Below, piece after piece: positions 1-7,967 of a DNA stretch of 22,173 nucleotides; position 1 is the stretch's first letter; the number at the start of each line of letters is the position of its first letter. The translations under genes and the position numbers were made by a program. Source of the stretch: a virus; the IMG/VR virus record IMGVR_UViG_3300049491_000392, positions 1 through 22,173 of that record; one strand, 5' to 3'. The notes under the pieces were generated by a model. The model did no database searches and was not told where the DNA came from. It saw only the letters and a program-made list of their open reading frames with translations.

Positions 1-10
1 GCGCGGTCAT
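1..10 (-). CDS. Start of a further late gene, cut off by the window edge
   Basis: An ATG on the minus strand at 10-8 is preceded by AGGGAG three to four bases upstream, which is a good ribosome binding site. Only Met-Thr-Ala plus one base is visible, so no product can be named. It follows the large tail protein gene in the same direction after a 110-base gap. That gap holds no convincing open frame, only weak inverted repeats without a T-run. From its position it is probably another tail-fibre, lysis or post-structural gene; that is inference from gene order only. Confidence 0.45.
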
Positions 11-120
11 GGTTCTCCCTTGCGAGGTGGATTGGATGGTTCGCCCGATCGGGGCGCGTGGTCAGGTAGCCGCCGGTATGTGACCGTCCACCAGCCTGCG
101 CACTGTGGCGGCGCGTGGAC

Positions 121-2556
121 TCAGGTTGTCGGGTACAGCGTCGCCAACGCCGAATAGTTCGCGGCTCGGATAGCGATTTCTTTGTGCCAGTCCGTCGCGT
201 CCCCCGGACGCCATGTCATGTAGTAGTGCGTCGCACTCCACACCGTACCCGCAGGGATCACCTTCAACCCGAAGTTGGTGTCACCGACCGACGCGGAGAA
301 GGTGGGCGACTTCCACCAGATATTCATATAGTTCTTGCCGTTGTAGACGCGGGTCCGGACGCTCGCGACCTCGGGGCGGGATAGCACCGCCTCAGTGTCG
401 TAGATGTTGCCGTAGCACCAGCCGTACCGGGGCTCGAAGAACGCCGACCACGTCGCTGTGCCTGACACCTCCGCAGCCTGGACGGACGAACACACGCCCA
501 ACCTGCGCGCGGTGTTCACCTGAGGCGGAGATTGCGTTCCTGCCACGCCCGAACCGTCATCGACCCAGTTGATAGCTGACGGGCCGACGGTCGCGACGAG
601 ACGCTCGAACCCGGAGGTTCGGCCGTAGATTCGGTAGCCGGTGGCGTTTGCCACGGCCGGCCAAGAAAGCGCCACGGTCGAGGTCGATCCCGTCGTGGTC
701 TGCGTCGCCGCCGTCGAAGGCGTCGACTCCCCCGCCACCGTGATGCTGGTGACCCGGTACGAGTACGTCGCCGCCGCCAGCGCCCCCCCCGTTGGGGAGG
801 TCGACGGAGTGATGGTCGGTGCCGCAATCAGGGCGTGAAAGTCGGTGTCTCCCACCACGGTCAAGCCCTGGCCGACGCGCGCCAGGACAGGTGTACTAAC
901 CGAGTCGTGCGAGGTAAGCCACTCAAATAGATTCCCGAACGTCTGCTGCGACAGGATGGTCGAAGTCCGATCCACTCGGACGATGCCGTCGGGAAACATT
1001 GTGATGGTTCGGTCCACGTTCGCGAACGGCGTGATTCCGTCCGAGGTCCGCCGGTATTCGGTCGGGAGGAAGAACTGGACCCGGCGGCACGCCTCCAGAG
1101 CTTTGGCCGGGGTGTACGTGACGAACCCGGCACCCTTGTCGACCTTCACCGTCGCTGTACCGCCCGCTCGTGGATACTCGCCGCCGTGCACGTTGCCGTA
1201 CAGCGCGGTGCCTGCAAACGGCCCCCCGGGAGTCACGACCTGCCAAATTTGGTCGTTGTTGTTCGCCCGAGCCTGGATGTACGACTTCCCGGCGACATCA
1301 GGACTCTGCGGGTCATTGCCGACGGAGAGGCCGGTGTTGACGAACTCCGGGTCCGGCCTAGCGCCGTTCCACGCCTGGTCGCCGCTGTACGACTGGATAT
1401 GGATCGGGCAGTACGGTCCGGCGGTGCCGTCGAACCCGAAGTCGTGCCGCTGCACCTTCCACGACCGGGTCGGAACGTCCCGATGCTGCTGGAACACGTT
1501 TAGGGTCTGAGTGTTACCGAAGTCGGTGGTGATCAGCATCGGCCGCCGCACCGAACCCACGTTCCGAAGGGTCACATTCGAGATGCTGACGGTCCCCGAC
1601 GGCGCGTTGTTCTGCGACTCCAGCCGCAACTCGAACCAGGCGAAGTCGAACTGCGGCATGAACTCGAAGATGATGTGCCCGGATTGCTTCACGGACGACA
1701 CCGTCGCCAGATACTGCTGCGCCGACCCGGCTAGAATCGTCCCACCCGAGTCCGTGAGCAGCACTGAGATCCCAGCCCACCCCGACGGAACCGTAATCGC
1801 GTAGTCGAACTCCAACCGGTAGGAGTAGTCCCGGTTCGCCGAAGGCATCAACGACCCAATCCGAGTCCGCACAAAGTTGTTGCTCGTCCCGTTTGCGGTC
1901 AGCGACGGTGACACCGTGGACGAGTTGTACGGGCCGCCCACCTGGAAATTGCCGACCTGCCACATCTCTGGCCCAATAGGCGTCTCTGGCGCCCACGGCG
2001 ATATGACTTGGCCGTTCCTGCGCCCGAAAGCTTCGCCAAGCGTTGCTCCATCGACGGCCGCAGCTAGGGACGCCTGCGTGGCATAGGTGCCGCTACCAGC
2101 TGCGGTGATCGCAGCGAGCGCAGCAGCGGAAAGGTCATCCAAGCCGACCTGCCCCTTGCCGGAGAGGCCGTCGTCAACGAAGCCGCGGGTGATCTTGCCA
2201 GCTACCGTGCCGACGGCCGGGGCCACGGCCCGCAGGTCGACTGTGGTGTTCGCCGGAGCATTGATCTTGTAGATCTTCTGATCCCACACCCAGGGCTCAA
2301 ACACCTCGTACTGCCAGCCGGCCGGGGCTATGTCCGCATCGTCAGTGGCTGGCAGGACGACCGAGAAGGACCCAGCGCCATCCAACGTTGCCAGGTAGAC
2401 CCGCTCTGGGCGCATCTGGGCATAGCTGCCCTGGAACGCCCCGGGGGTTGGCCGGAAAGAAATGGTGCCTGATCGGGGTGCGCCGACGGGGTCGACGAAA
2501 GTGCCCGTGACAGTGGCGCCCGACCAAGAGGCCGGCCACTCGGGAAGAACTGGCAT
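121..2556 (-). CDS. Minor tail protein / receptor-binding tail fibre with FnIII-like domain
   Basis: An 811-residue protein, ATG start with GGGAG six bases upstream. Residues 1 to about 115 look like a beta-sandwich base (SGTISFRPTPG; NTTVDLRAVAPA), of a type often seen at the N-terminus of actinophage minor tail proteins. A short helical linker with Ala-rich DDLSAAALAAITAAG follows near residue 140. The middle is beta-rich and shows no catalytic motif that I recognise. Residues about 573-680 form a fibronectin type III-like domain, seen from TYSYRVTSI, ESTPSTA, VALSWPAVANATGYRIYG and the closing WVDDGSG. The rest is Trp/Tyr-rich, as in fibre tips. It is the last complete gene here, 68 bases after the amidase. 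Its size, beta-rich composition and place after the tail genes suggest adsorption to the host wall. No cleavage or enzyme site is seen, and the receptor cannot be predicted. Confidence 0.8.
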   Translation of the reverse strand: MPVLPEWPASWSGATVTGTFVDPVGAPRSGTISFRPTPGAFQGSYAQMRPERVYLATLDGAGSFSVVLPATDDADIAPAGWQYEVFEPWVWDQKIYKINAPANTTVDLRAVAPAVGTVAGKITRGFVDDGLSGKGQVGLDDLSAAALAAITAAGSGTYATQASLAAAVDGATLGEAFGRRNGQVISPWAPETPIGPEMWQVGNFQVGGPYNSSTVSPSLTANGTSNNFVRTRIGSLMPSANRDYSYRLEFDYAITVPSGWAGISVLLTDSGGTILAGSAQQYLATVSSVKQSGHIIFEFMPQFDFAWFELRLESQNNAPSGTVSISNVTLRNVGSVRRPMLITTDFGNTQTLNVFQQHRDVPTRSWKVQRHDFGFDGTAGPYCPIHIQSYSGDQAWNGARPDPEFVNTGLSVGNDPQSPDVAGKSYIQARANNNDQIWQVVTPGGPFAGTALYGNVHGGEYPRAGGTATVKVDKGAGFVTYTPAKALEACRRVQFFLPTEYRRTSDGITPFANVDRTITMFPDGIVRVDRTSTILSQQTFGNLFEWLTSHDSVSTPVLARVGQGLTVVGDTDFHALIAAPTITPSTSPTGGALAAATYSYRVTSITVAGESTPSTAATQTTTGSTSTVALSWPAVANATGYRIYGRTSGFERLVATVGPSAINWVDDGSGVAGTQSPPQVNTARRLGVCSSVQAAEVSGTATWSAFFEPRYGWCYGNIYDTEAVLSRPEVASVRTRVYNGKNYMNIWWKSPTFSASVGDTNFGLKVIPAGTVWSATHYYMTWRPGDATDWHKEIAIRAANYSALATLYPTT

Positions 2557-2624
2557 TTAGACTCCCATGAGACTAGGGGGAAGGGGTGAGGCAGCCACGC
2601 TTGCACTGCCAGGGCGGGTGTGAA

Positions 2625-3500
2625 TCAGGGATTGTCGTAGCGCGCCACGTAGGCGTTGAACTTGGCCAGCTCGGCGACCGAGAGGTCGATACGGCCGAGG
2701 GCGGCGTCGATGCCGGACAGGTCGACCGGGGGACTGACCACCGTGGTGCCACCGCCAGGGATGGCGGCGACGGCGGCCTTGAGAGAGGCGATGTCGGCAC
2801 TGGCGGTGGCCAGGCCGGCCTTCAGGGCGGCAAGGGCCTCCAGCACGTCACTGAGAGCGGTGACAGCCGAGACGGTTGTGCCGTCGGGGCGACGCACCTT
2901 GTAGCGAGCGCCGGGAGTCTGGCCGGAGAACAGGCGGTCGACGACGGCGTCGATACTGGCCGGCGTGAGGTCTACTGCAGGCACGAGGGGGTCTCCTTGC
3001 TGGGACGCGGGAAGTTCGGGGGCGACCATGCCGGCCTTGACCCAGGCGATGAGCTTGGGGCCGGGGCACTCGGTGGCGTAGTCGAAGCCGTGGTAGGACT
3101 TGGTGAGCTGCTTGCCGGTGCGCTGGCACGCCTCGTCATAGAGCGCGCGAGCAGTGCGAAGCGCTGCGTCACTGGGCGTCTGGTCCGCACCGATGCCGAT
3201 GTAGATGCCTATGCCAGTGGTGTTGTGTCCCGGACAGTGAGCGCCAATGAGGTTCCATCCACGCCCCTCGTAGGCCACGCCCTCCTGGTCGACCACGAAG
3301 TTGTAGCCGACGCCACTCCAGCCATTGGCCAGGTGGATGGCCTCGATCTCCCGAGGGACGGCCACTCCGGCGGACGCCTTGGGGACGCCACCGTGGTAGT
3401 GGATGAGCACCTCGGTGCGAGAGCTGAGGGGAGTGGAGTAGGGGGTGGTCTGCCAGGGCTTGGCGCCCCAGCTGGACCGACTCACGACACTGACTGGCAT
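2625..3500 (-). CDS. Endolysin: PGRP / amidase_2 N-acetylmuramoyl-L-alanine amidase
   Basis: The predicted role is cutting the bond between N-acetylmuramic acid and the first L-alanine of peptidoglycan, for host lysis. The start at 3500 is preferred because AGGAGG lies four bases upstream and the PGRP fold begins at once (SRSSWGAKPW); the frame stays open upstream to 3590 but with unrelated low-complexity Arg/Gly codons. Residues 1-160 are the amidase domain. Zinc ligands are H34 (VLIHYHGG), H137 and C145 (YHGFDYATEC, the H-x7-C spacing of T7 lysozyme), with the conserved GVGYNFVVD and GAHCPGHNTTGIGI segments. Residues about 178-291 are a Pro-rich linker plus two helical Ala/Leu segments that I do not recognise; they may bind the wall or mediate oligomers. 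There is no signal peptide, so a holin is needed. The gene follows the small membrane-protein gene by 8 bases. Confidence 0.9.
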   Translation of the reverse strand: MPVSVVSRSSWGAKPWQTTPYSTPLSSRTEVLIHYHGGVPKASAGVAVPREIEAIHLANGWSGVGYNFVVDQEGVAYEGRGWNLIGAHCPGHNTTGIGIYIGIGADQTPSDAALRTARALYDEACQRTGKQLTKSYHGFDYATECPGPKLIAWVKAGMVAPELPASQQGDPLVPAVDLTPASIDAVVDRLFSGQTPGARYKVRRPDGTTVSAVTALSDVLEALAALKAGLATASADIASLKAAVAAIPGGGTTVVSPPVDLSGIDAALGRIDLSVAELAKFNAYVARYDNP

Positions 3501-3508
3501 GGGGCCTC

Positions 3509-3796
3509 CTAGCCGCCGGTGAACTTGTCGATCAGGGCGCCGAAGGTGCCGCCGGCCGCTGCCAGGGCGCCCATGACGACGAAGCGCCACTTCTCCAAGG
3601 CGCGGAGCCTGCCCTCGATGTCGCTGCCGGAGGTAGTGGAGTGCTTCTCCAGGACGGCAATGCGGGCATCATGGTCGATGCTCTCGAGCTTGCGAATGCG
3701 GGACTCGTGGTCGGCTCCTTGTGAGAGGACGCCATCGAGCTTGGTTTCGATACGTGCGAGCGTGACTACTACCGCCTCGGTTACGTTCTCTGGCAT
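3509..3796 (-). CDS. Small coiled-coil, single-TM membrane protein; holin or XhlA-like candidate
   Basis: 95 residues. Residues 5-65 are amphipathic with heptad spacing (VTLARIETKLDGVL; SRIRKLESIDHDARIAVLEK), ending in RLRALEKW. Residues about 70-88 form one membrane segment (FVVMGALAAAGGTFGALI), with the short C-tail DKFTGG. This plan, a soluble coiled coil plus one C-terminal helix, is that of XhlA-type proteins and some phage holin-like proteins. Its start ATG shares one base with the stop of the S74 fibre gene (TGATG), so translation is probably coupled, and the amidase gene begins 8 bases after its stop. Position directly before the endolysin supports a lysis role: membrane permeabilisation or anchoring of a partner. 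A structural tail role is not excluded. One TM segment is fewer than in most class I and II holins. Confidence 0.65.
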   Translation of the reverse strand: MPENVTEAVVVTLARIETKLDGVLSQGADHESRIRKLESIDHDARIAVLEKHSTTSGSDIEGRLRALEKWRFVVMGALAAAGGTFGALIDKFTGG

Positions 3797-5049
3797 CAGA
3801 CCCCCAGCTCCCCTTCGATGAGGGAGACGCGAGTCGACATGTCGTCGACCAGACCGGTCAGGTGTTCGATGTCCGCCTGCTGACGCTTGACCACGTCGAG
3901 CAGAGCGACGCTGAGCAGGTCGTACCGGATGCTGTCGATCTCGCCCTCGTGGCGGATGACGATCTCCGGGACCAGCTCGTTGACTTCCTCTGCGATCAAG
4001 CCGTACTCGTCGTTCGGGGTGTCGTCGCCCTTGCGGTCGTAGACCCTGGGCTCAAGCGCCAGCACCTTGTCGGGGTCGACCGAGTATGGCCGGACGTTCT
4101 GCTTGTACCTGATGCTCGAGGTGTTCCGGCAGAAGTCGTGGTTGCCGTCGACCCACACCGCATACCAGCTGGAGCCGGCGGGCGTGTAGGAGTGGGGGCG
4201 GTCGGAGCCATTGGCCTTGTCGACCCCCCTGGTGACGTTCGCCCCGGTGTGGACGTGGGCGGGCAGGGCGTGTGTGTGGCTTGTCGCCGCGTAGCTGTGG
4301 GTGTGCGCGTCGGGCGGGAACGAGCTGGGCTTGCCGGTGATGCTCACCCAGTCGTGCACGTGCGAAGACGGTGTAAACGAGCTGGGCTTGCCGGTGATGG
4401 CGTTCCAGTCGTGCCCGTGCGTCGAGGGGGTGAAGGTGCTGGGCTTGTCCGTGATGGCAGCCCAGGCGGCCGAGCCGCCGAGACTGACCCAGGAGCTGCC
4501 GTCGAACCACTCCCACCCACTCGAAGAGGTGTTGTAGCCGAGCTGGCTCCTGCGGGGGGCGGTCGGCTTGGTGTCGTTGCTCCAGATGCCCACCCGCGAG
4601 CCGACGAAGGGGCGGTAGTCCGCGATGAGGGCGTTCGAGATCGCCACCGCACTGGGGGCGACGGTGACGGTGGCCAACGGCAGCTCATAGAGCCCCGTAT
4701 CGGTTTGCGTCAGCGCCGGAGCGCCCGAGCCGGGGGTGCCGGTCAGGACGAGGGGGGCGATCGAGTTGGTCGACGGATCCATTCGTAGGACGACGCGGTC
4801 GATGCGAGTCGACGGGCTGGCGGCGGCGATAGTCACGGTCTGGTCCGCGGTCATCTGGATGGCGTGGCCACGAAGCACCGCGACGCCGGCCGCGACAGTG
4901 AGGACCATGCTCGAGCCGGTGCCGGTCACCTTGAAGCCAGCGCCACCGAAGGCGTCGGCCACGCCGGAGTCCTGTAGCTCGCGGAATAGCTTGCTGTACT
5001 GCGACTCCGTGACGGTCACGCCGTCGAACGGATAGGCGAAGATTGCCAC
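3796..5049 (-). CDS. Tail fibre protein with HxH repeats and C-terminal peptidase S74 chaperone
   Basis: 417 residues, GTG start with AGGAGG seven bases upstream. Residues 1-150 resemble the N-terminal attachment part of actinophage fibres (YPFDGVTVTESQYSKLF, then a beta-rich block). Residues 196-252 hold three 19-residue repeats of the form W..IT.KPS.F.P..H.HDW, followed by a His-rich stretch; HxH pairs occur at 211/213, 230/232, 249/251, 258/260 and 265/267. In T4 gp37 such pairs coordinate iron along a trimeric needle. The C-terminal 110 residues are an S74 intramolecular chaperone: RNTSSIRYKQNVRPY gives a Ser311/Lys316 dyad at the expected spacing, then VLALEPRVYDRK, YGLIAEEVNELVPEIV and a terminal coiled coil. 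In this family the chaperone trimerises the fibre and then cuts itself off, here likely next to S311 or S312. The gene lies 29 bases after the Gp37-like gene. Confidence 0.9.
   Translation of the reverse strand: MAIFAYPFDGVTVTESQYSKLFRELQDSGVADAFGGAGFKVTGTGSSMVLTVAAGVAVLRGHAIQMTADQTVTIAAASPSTRIDRVVLRMDPSTNSIAPLVLTGTPGSGAPALTQTDTGLYELPLATVTVAPSAVAISNALIADYRPFVGSRVGIWSNDTKPTAPRRSQLGYNTSSSGWEWFDGSSWVSLGGSAAWAAITDKPSTFTPSTHGHDWNAITGKPSSFTPSSHVHDWVSITGKPSSFPPDAHTHSYAATSHTHALPAHVHTGANVTRGVDKANGSDRPHSYTPAGSSWYAVWVDGNHDFCRNTSSIRYKQNVRPYSVDPDKVLALEPRVYDRKGDDTPNDEYGLIAEEVNELVPEIVIRHEGEIDSIRYDLLSVALLDVVKRQQADIEHLTGLVDDMSTRVSLIEGELGV
4294..4464 (-). repeat. Three 57-bp in-frame tandem repeats in the tail fibre gene
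   Basis: Three consecutive 57-base units encode residues 196-214, 215-233 and 234-252 of the fibre. Each carries the Lys-Pro-Ser turn and an H-x-H pair. The copies have diverged at the DNA level but keep the protein pattern, so they look maintained as structural repeats. Copy number could change by recombination and alter fibre length. Confidence 0.85.
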
Positions 5050-5078
5050 GAGGGCGCCTCCTGGGGCATTGTCGAGGG

Positions 5079-7106
5079 CTAGGCCCTCGCGTGGAAGGTG
5101 ATCCCTTCGAGGGACAGATATGTGATGGAGGTAGCGCCCGTGGTTCCGGGCGTGCTCGAGAACGACACTTGACCGTCGGCGAGGACATCGAGGCGCACAG
5201 CCCGCTCGGTCGGAGACCAGCCTGGAGAGTTTCCGATCACCGTGAATATCTTGCGCGTTAGCGGTCGGAAGCCCACCGGCAGCGTGCCGATTGTTGAGAA
5301 GCTAGAGGCGCCGGCATGTTTGACCAGACCCTGCAGCTGCACCGTGTCGCTCGCGACCTTGCGGTAGGCGGGATTCTCGAAGCCGCCGTCGTAGCTGGCC
5401 CAGCCGTTCTGCATGCCTAGCGCGCGCCAGGTGTCATCCAGCTCGCCCGTACCCCACCTGAGTCCCGAACTGGTGCTGTCGCCGTTCTTAATGGCAATGA
5501 GAATCCAGTCGTACGGAATCGCAATCTCGCCCGGGTCGCTCCAGTTGGAGACTCGGAACTTGGACGAATCTGAGGCGAAGCCATCGACCGGAGGTTCATA
5601 CCAGAGAGCGGTGAATGCGCCGAGGGGGATCTTGCCCCCGGCGACCGTTACTGAAGACCCACCGGAGTAGCTAGGGATCACGGTGGTGTCGGACGGCATG
5701 TCAATCTCGAGATAGCCGTCCGGGCGCGAAGCCGCCAGGTTCTCGTTGGAGATGGCGAGGAAGCGGTCCGACCAGTAGATGCCGCCGGAGTCGGCGCCCT
5801 TGACGCCACCGCCGATCAAGCCGGCCTGGTCGCGCTGCCCCAGATTCATCAGGTTGAGGTCGCTGTAGATGCCGCTGGAGAGACCATTGACGTACGCGAT
5901 GGTCGTCAGGCGAGCCGTCTCGATAGCAGCCGTGATGTCGGTGAGTCGAGCGAACTCGGCGTTGCGCTCGAGGGCGCTCACGCGGGAGTTGATGTCACCC
6001 TGGCTGCCGACCTGTGTGACCAGAGGCTGGCCGATGGTGGCGCCGAGCTTGAAGCCGTCACTGCTGGCCTTGAGCTTGTAACCAGTTACCGTGGAGGGCA
6101 GCTCCTCGCCATTCACCACGACCGAGACGCCGTCGCCGATGTTCCAGTCGCGGCCGAATCGCATGGTGCTCGACTCGTCGTCTTGGGGGACCACCTGGAT
6201 GTCGTAGCCAGTGAAGCCCTGGTCCTTGAGGATCTCGTCGGCCTTCTGCTGGTACTCGGTCTCGTCGTCGGTCTGGCGCTGGTCGACGAACTTCTCGATG
6301 CGCCGGCCCCACTCGGCCTGAGCCGCGATGCTGGCAGGCGAGGTGGCTAGCAGGAAGGCTCGGTCGACGCCTTCGCCCTGGCCGGCGACCATCACGTGCG
6401 TGACGCCAGGGGCCAGGATCTCGACGGTATGACCGGAGAGCGTGCCGTTGTGGATGTCGAGACGGATCTCGTCAGTGCGATCGACGACGGCGAATGTCTC
6501 AAACATTAGGACACTGCCCCGCTGGACGATGCGGAAGCCCAGATTGCCGAGAGAGGCGATCTCCGCCAGTAGCAGCCCAAGCACCGGGAAGCGCGCCGAC
6601 TTCTTGAGGCTGGGACCGCGGTTGAGGTTGGTGCCCATCGTCAGGTATGGAGCGCGGCGACTGACGGGAGCGCCAGGACCACAATTGGCGTTGACGTACT
6701 GGTGCAGCAGGGTCTCGGCGTTCGCCGTCCTCACGTCATGTGAGGTGACCTGGCCGGCCACGGTGTCCGATGTGGGCGTCGGCCAGGCCAGGTAGTCGGA
6801 GAGGATGACGTCGTCTGTTGCGCCGCTGAACGTCAGCGTGCCCCTCGTGTCGAGCGGGGTGGCCGAACGCTTCGGCTTGATGGTGGGGCCGGAGACCAGG
6901 ACGTCGCTCGGTCCATTGATGATGAGCCCCGAGCCCGGAGTCTCGAGGAACGGAACCATCGGGTGCTCCGCGGGGAGTTTCAGCTCCCACTCGCCGACGT
7001 TGTTGAACCGGTTGGTCAGGGTGAAGTCGAGGTCACGGGGAAGGATTGTACCGACCCTGGCCAGCGCCTTGTTGCGAACCTCAACCGTGATGTCCTCGAG
7101 CTTCAC
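5079..7106 (-). CDS. Minor tail protein, ReqiPepy6 Gp37-like, with C-terminal fibre domain
   Basis: 675 residues, GTG start 3 bases after the stop of the distal tail gene; the ribosome binding site is weak, so translational coupling is likely. Residues 1 to about 370 match my memory of the Siphovirus ReqiPepy6 Gp37-like family, which sits at the tail tip: LTNRFNNVGEWELKLP, SGLIINGPSDVLVSGP, a GTLTFSGATDDVILSDYLAWP-type stretch and a long middle beta domain with IRLDIHNGTLSGHTVEILAPG. Residues about 380-420 are a helical linker (RVSALERNAEFARL). Residues 430-675 are beta-rich. The end (SYDGGFENPAYRKVASDTVQ, LQGLVKHAG, GTLPVGFRPL) resembles a C-terminal domain shared by many actinophage fibres and baseplate proteins. 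It probably acts as the tail hub next to the distal tail protein, with a receptor or glycan-facing C-terminal part; that split is inference. Confidence 0.85.
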   Translation of the reverse strand: MKLEDITVEVRNKALARVGTILPRDLDFTLTNRFNNVGEWELKLPAEHPMVPFLETPGSGLIINGPSDVLVSGPTIKPKRSATPLDTRGTLTFSGATDDVILSDYLAWPTPTSDTVAGQVTSHDVRTANAETLLHQYVNANCGPGAPVSRRAPYLTMGTNLNRGPSLKKSARFPVLGLLLAEIASLGNLGFRIVQRGSVLMFETFAVVDRTDEIRLDIHNGTLSGHTVEILAPGVTHVMVAGQGEGVDRAFLLATSPASIAAQAEWGRRIEKFVDQRQTDDETEYQQKADEILKDQGFTGYDIQVVPQDDESSTMRFGRDWNIGDGVSVVVNGEELPSTVTGYKLKASSDGFKLGATIGQPLVTQVGSQGDINSRVSALERNAEFARLTDITAAIETARLTTIAYVNGLSSGIYSDLNLMNLGQRDQAGLIGGGVKGADSGGIYWSDRFLAISNENLAASRPDGYLEIDMPSDTTVIPSYSGGSSVTVAGGKIPLGAFTALWYEPPVDGFASDSSKFRVSNWSDPGEIAIPYDWILIAIKNGDSTSSGLRWGTGELDDTWRALGMQNGWASYDGGFENPAYRKVASDTVQLQGLVKHAGASSFSTIGTLPVGFRPLTRKIFTVIGNSPGWSPTERAVRLDVLADGQVSFSSTPGTTGATSITYLSLEGITFHARA

Positions 7107-7109
7107 TTG

Positions 7110-7967
7110 CTAGATCACCAACCATCGCCTCGGGCGCCACGCGCAGGTGATGCGCGAAGCGGAAGTGGTGTCGAGCATGGATGCCGTGGCCTCGGTGGTG
7201 CCGGGCGGGATGGTCCACAGTCGCGGAGCCGGGAGAAGCGAGCCATAGCGGCTTGCGCCAGTGCCGTCGCGTACCGAGCCGGCCTTGGTATCTACCACCA
7301 GCGTCTCGCCTACGCCAAGCGTGCCGGCCCATTCGAATGCCTCGCCAGAAGGTAGGGCGGCACGGAAGTTGCGACCCGGACCGGTGACGATCCAGACCGG
7401 ATAGGCATCGGCGTCGCCGATGTTTTCCAATGGAATCGAGCCGATGGCCTGGGAGCTGAACAGCGACATGGACACCATGGAAGTGAGGAACGCTCCACCT
7501 GCGCCGCCGCTGACGATGCTCTTGGACTCCGCCCGGCCGGCGGTGAAGTAGGGGTCGCCGGCTCGGAGGGTGAGCACTGTGCGAAGGTCGCTCTCGCCAG
7601 TGGTGTCGTTGCCGTAGGAGTAGCTGCCCCCACCGACTCGAGCCACCGAGGTGAACCACTCGCTGCCGTCTTCCTCGACGAATACCAGCTCGCATGGCTC
7701 GGAGAGCATGAGCGCCAGCCGGCTCATGTAGGTCTTGAGGGCTTCGCGGTTCTCTCCCGCCACGTAGAGCGGGAGGTCGATGTCCCTGGCCTGCACGCGA
7801 CGACTGCGGTAGACGGAGCCGTCGCCAGCCCCGTCGGACCACTGCACGTTGACCGGGGGCAGGCCCAGGCCGGTTACCCCAGCGAGGGCCTGCACGCCAT
7901 GACCGCTCTTGTAGACGGCATCGAGGTCGAACTCGTCGACCGAATTGCGGAGCTTGAGGCTCGGCAT
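7110..7967 (-). CDS. Distal tail (Dit-like) protein
   Basis: 285 residues, starting at an ATG that shares one base with the tape measure stop (TAATG), so the two are probably translationally coupled. The N-terminal half fits the siphovirus Dit or phage tail family: VTGLGLPPVNVQWSDGAGDG, then SVYRSRRVQARDIDLPLYV, then a helix (EALKTYMSRLALML) and a ridge of beta strands (CELVFVEEDGSEWF; LRTVLTLRAGDPYF). The C-terminal half, from about residue 170, is a galectin-like beta domain typical of this group (IGDADAYPVWIVTGPGRN; GETLVVDTKAG). Dit forms the ring joining the tail tube to the tip complex. Position after the tape measure and before the Gp37-like gene is the standard order for Dit then hub. 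Length is normal. I see no carbohydrate-binding insertion. Confidence 0.85.
   Translation of the reverse strand: MPSLKLRNSVDEFDLDAVYKSGHGVQALAGVTGLGLPPVNVQWSDGAGDGSVYRSRRVQARDIDLPLYVAGENREALKTYMSRLALMLSEPCELVFVEEDGSEWFTSVARVGGGSYSYGNDTTGESDLRTVLTLRAGDPYFTAGRAESKSIVSGGAGGAFLTSMVSMSLFSSQAIGSIPLENIGDADAYPVWIVTGPGRNFRAALPSGEAFEWAGTLGVGETLVVDTKAGSVRDGTGASRYGSLLPAPRLWTIPPGTTEATASMLDTTSASRITCAWRPRRWLVI

Noticed and set aside
86-120. Inverted repeat GTCCAC/GTGGAC after the large tail protein gene as a terminator
   Set aside because: Only a six-base stem with a 23-base loop and no T-run; likely chance.
1877-2272. Small plus-strand frames within the minor tail gene
   Set aside because: Antisense to an intact 811-residue gene; no ribosome site or recognisable product.
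2586-4788. Long open frames on the plus strand, such as 2586-3512 and 3862-4788
   Set aside because: They lie antisense to the amidase and fibre genes, which have clear domains. Their translations are Gly/Val/Arg-rich with no motif, as expected from the mirrored frame of GC-rich DNA.
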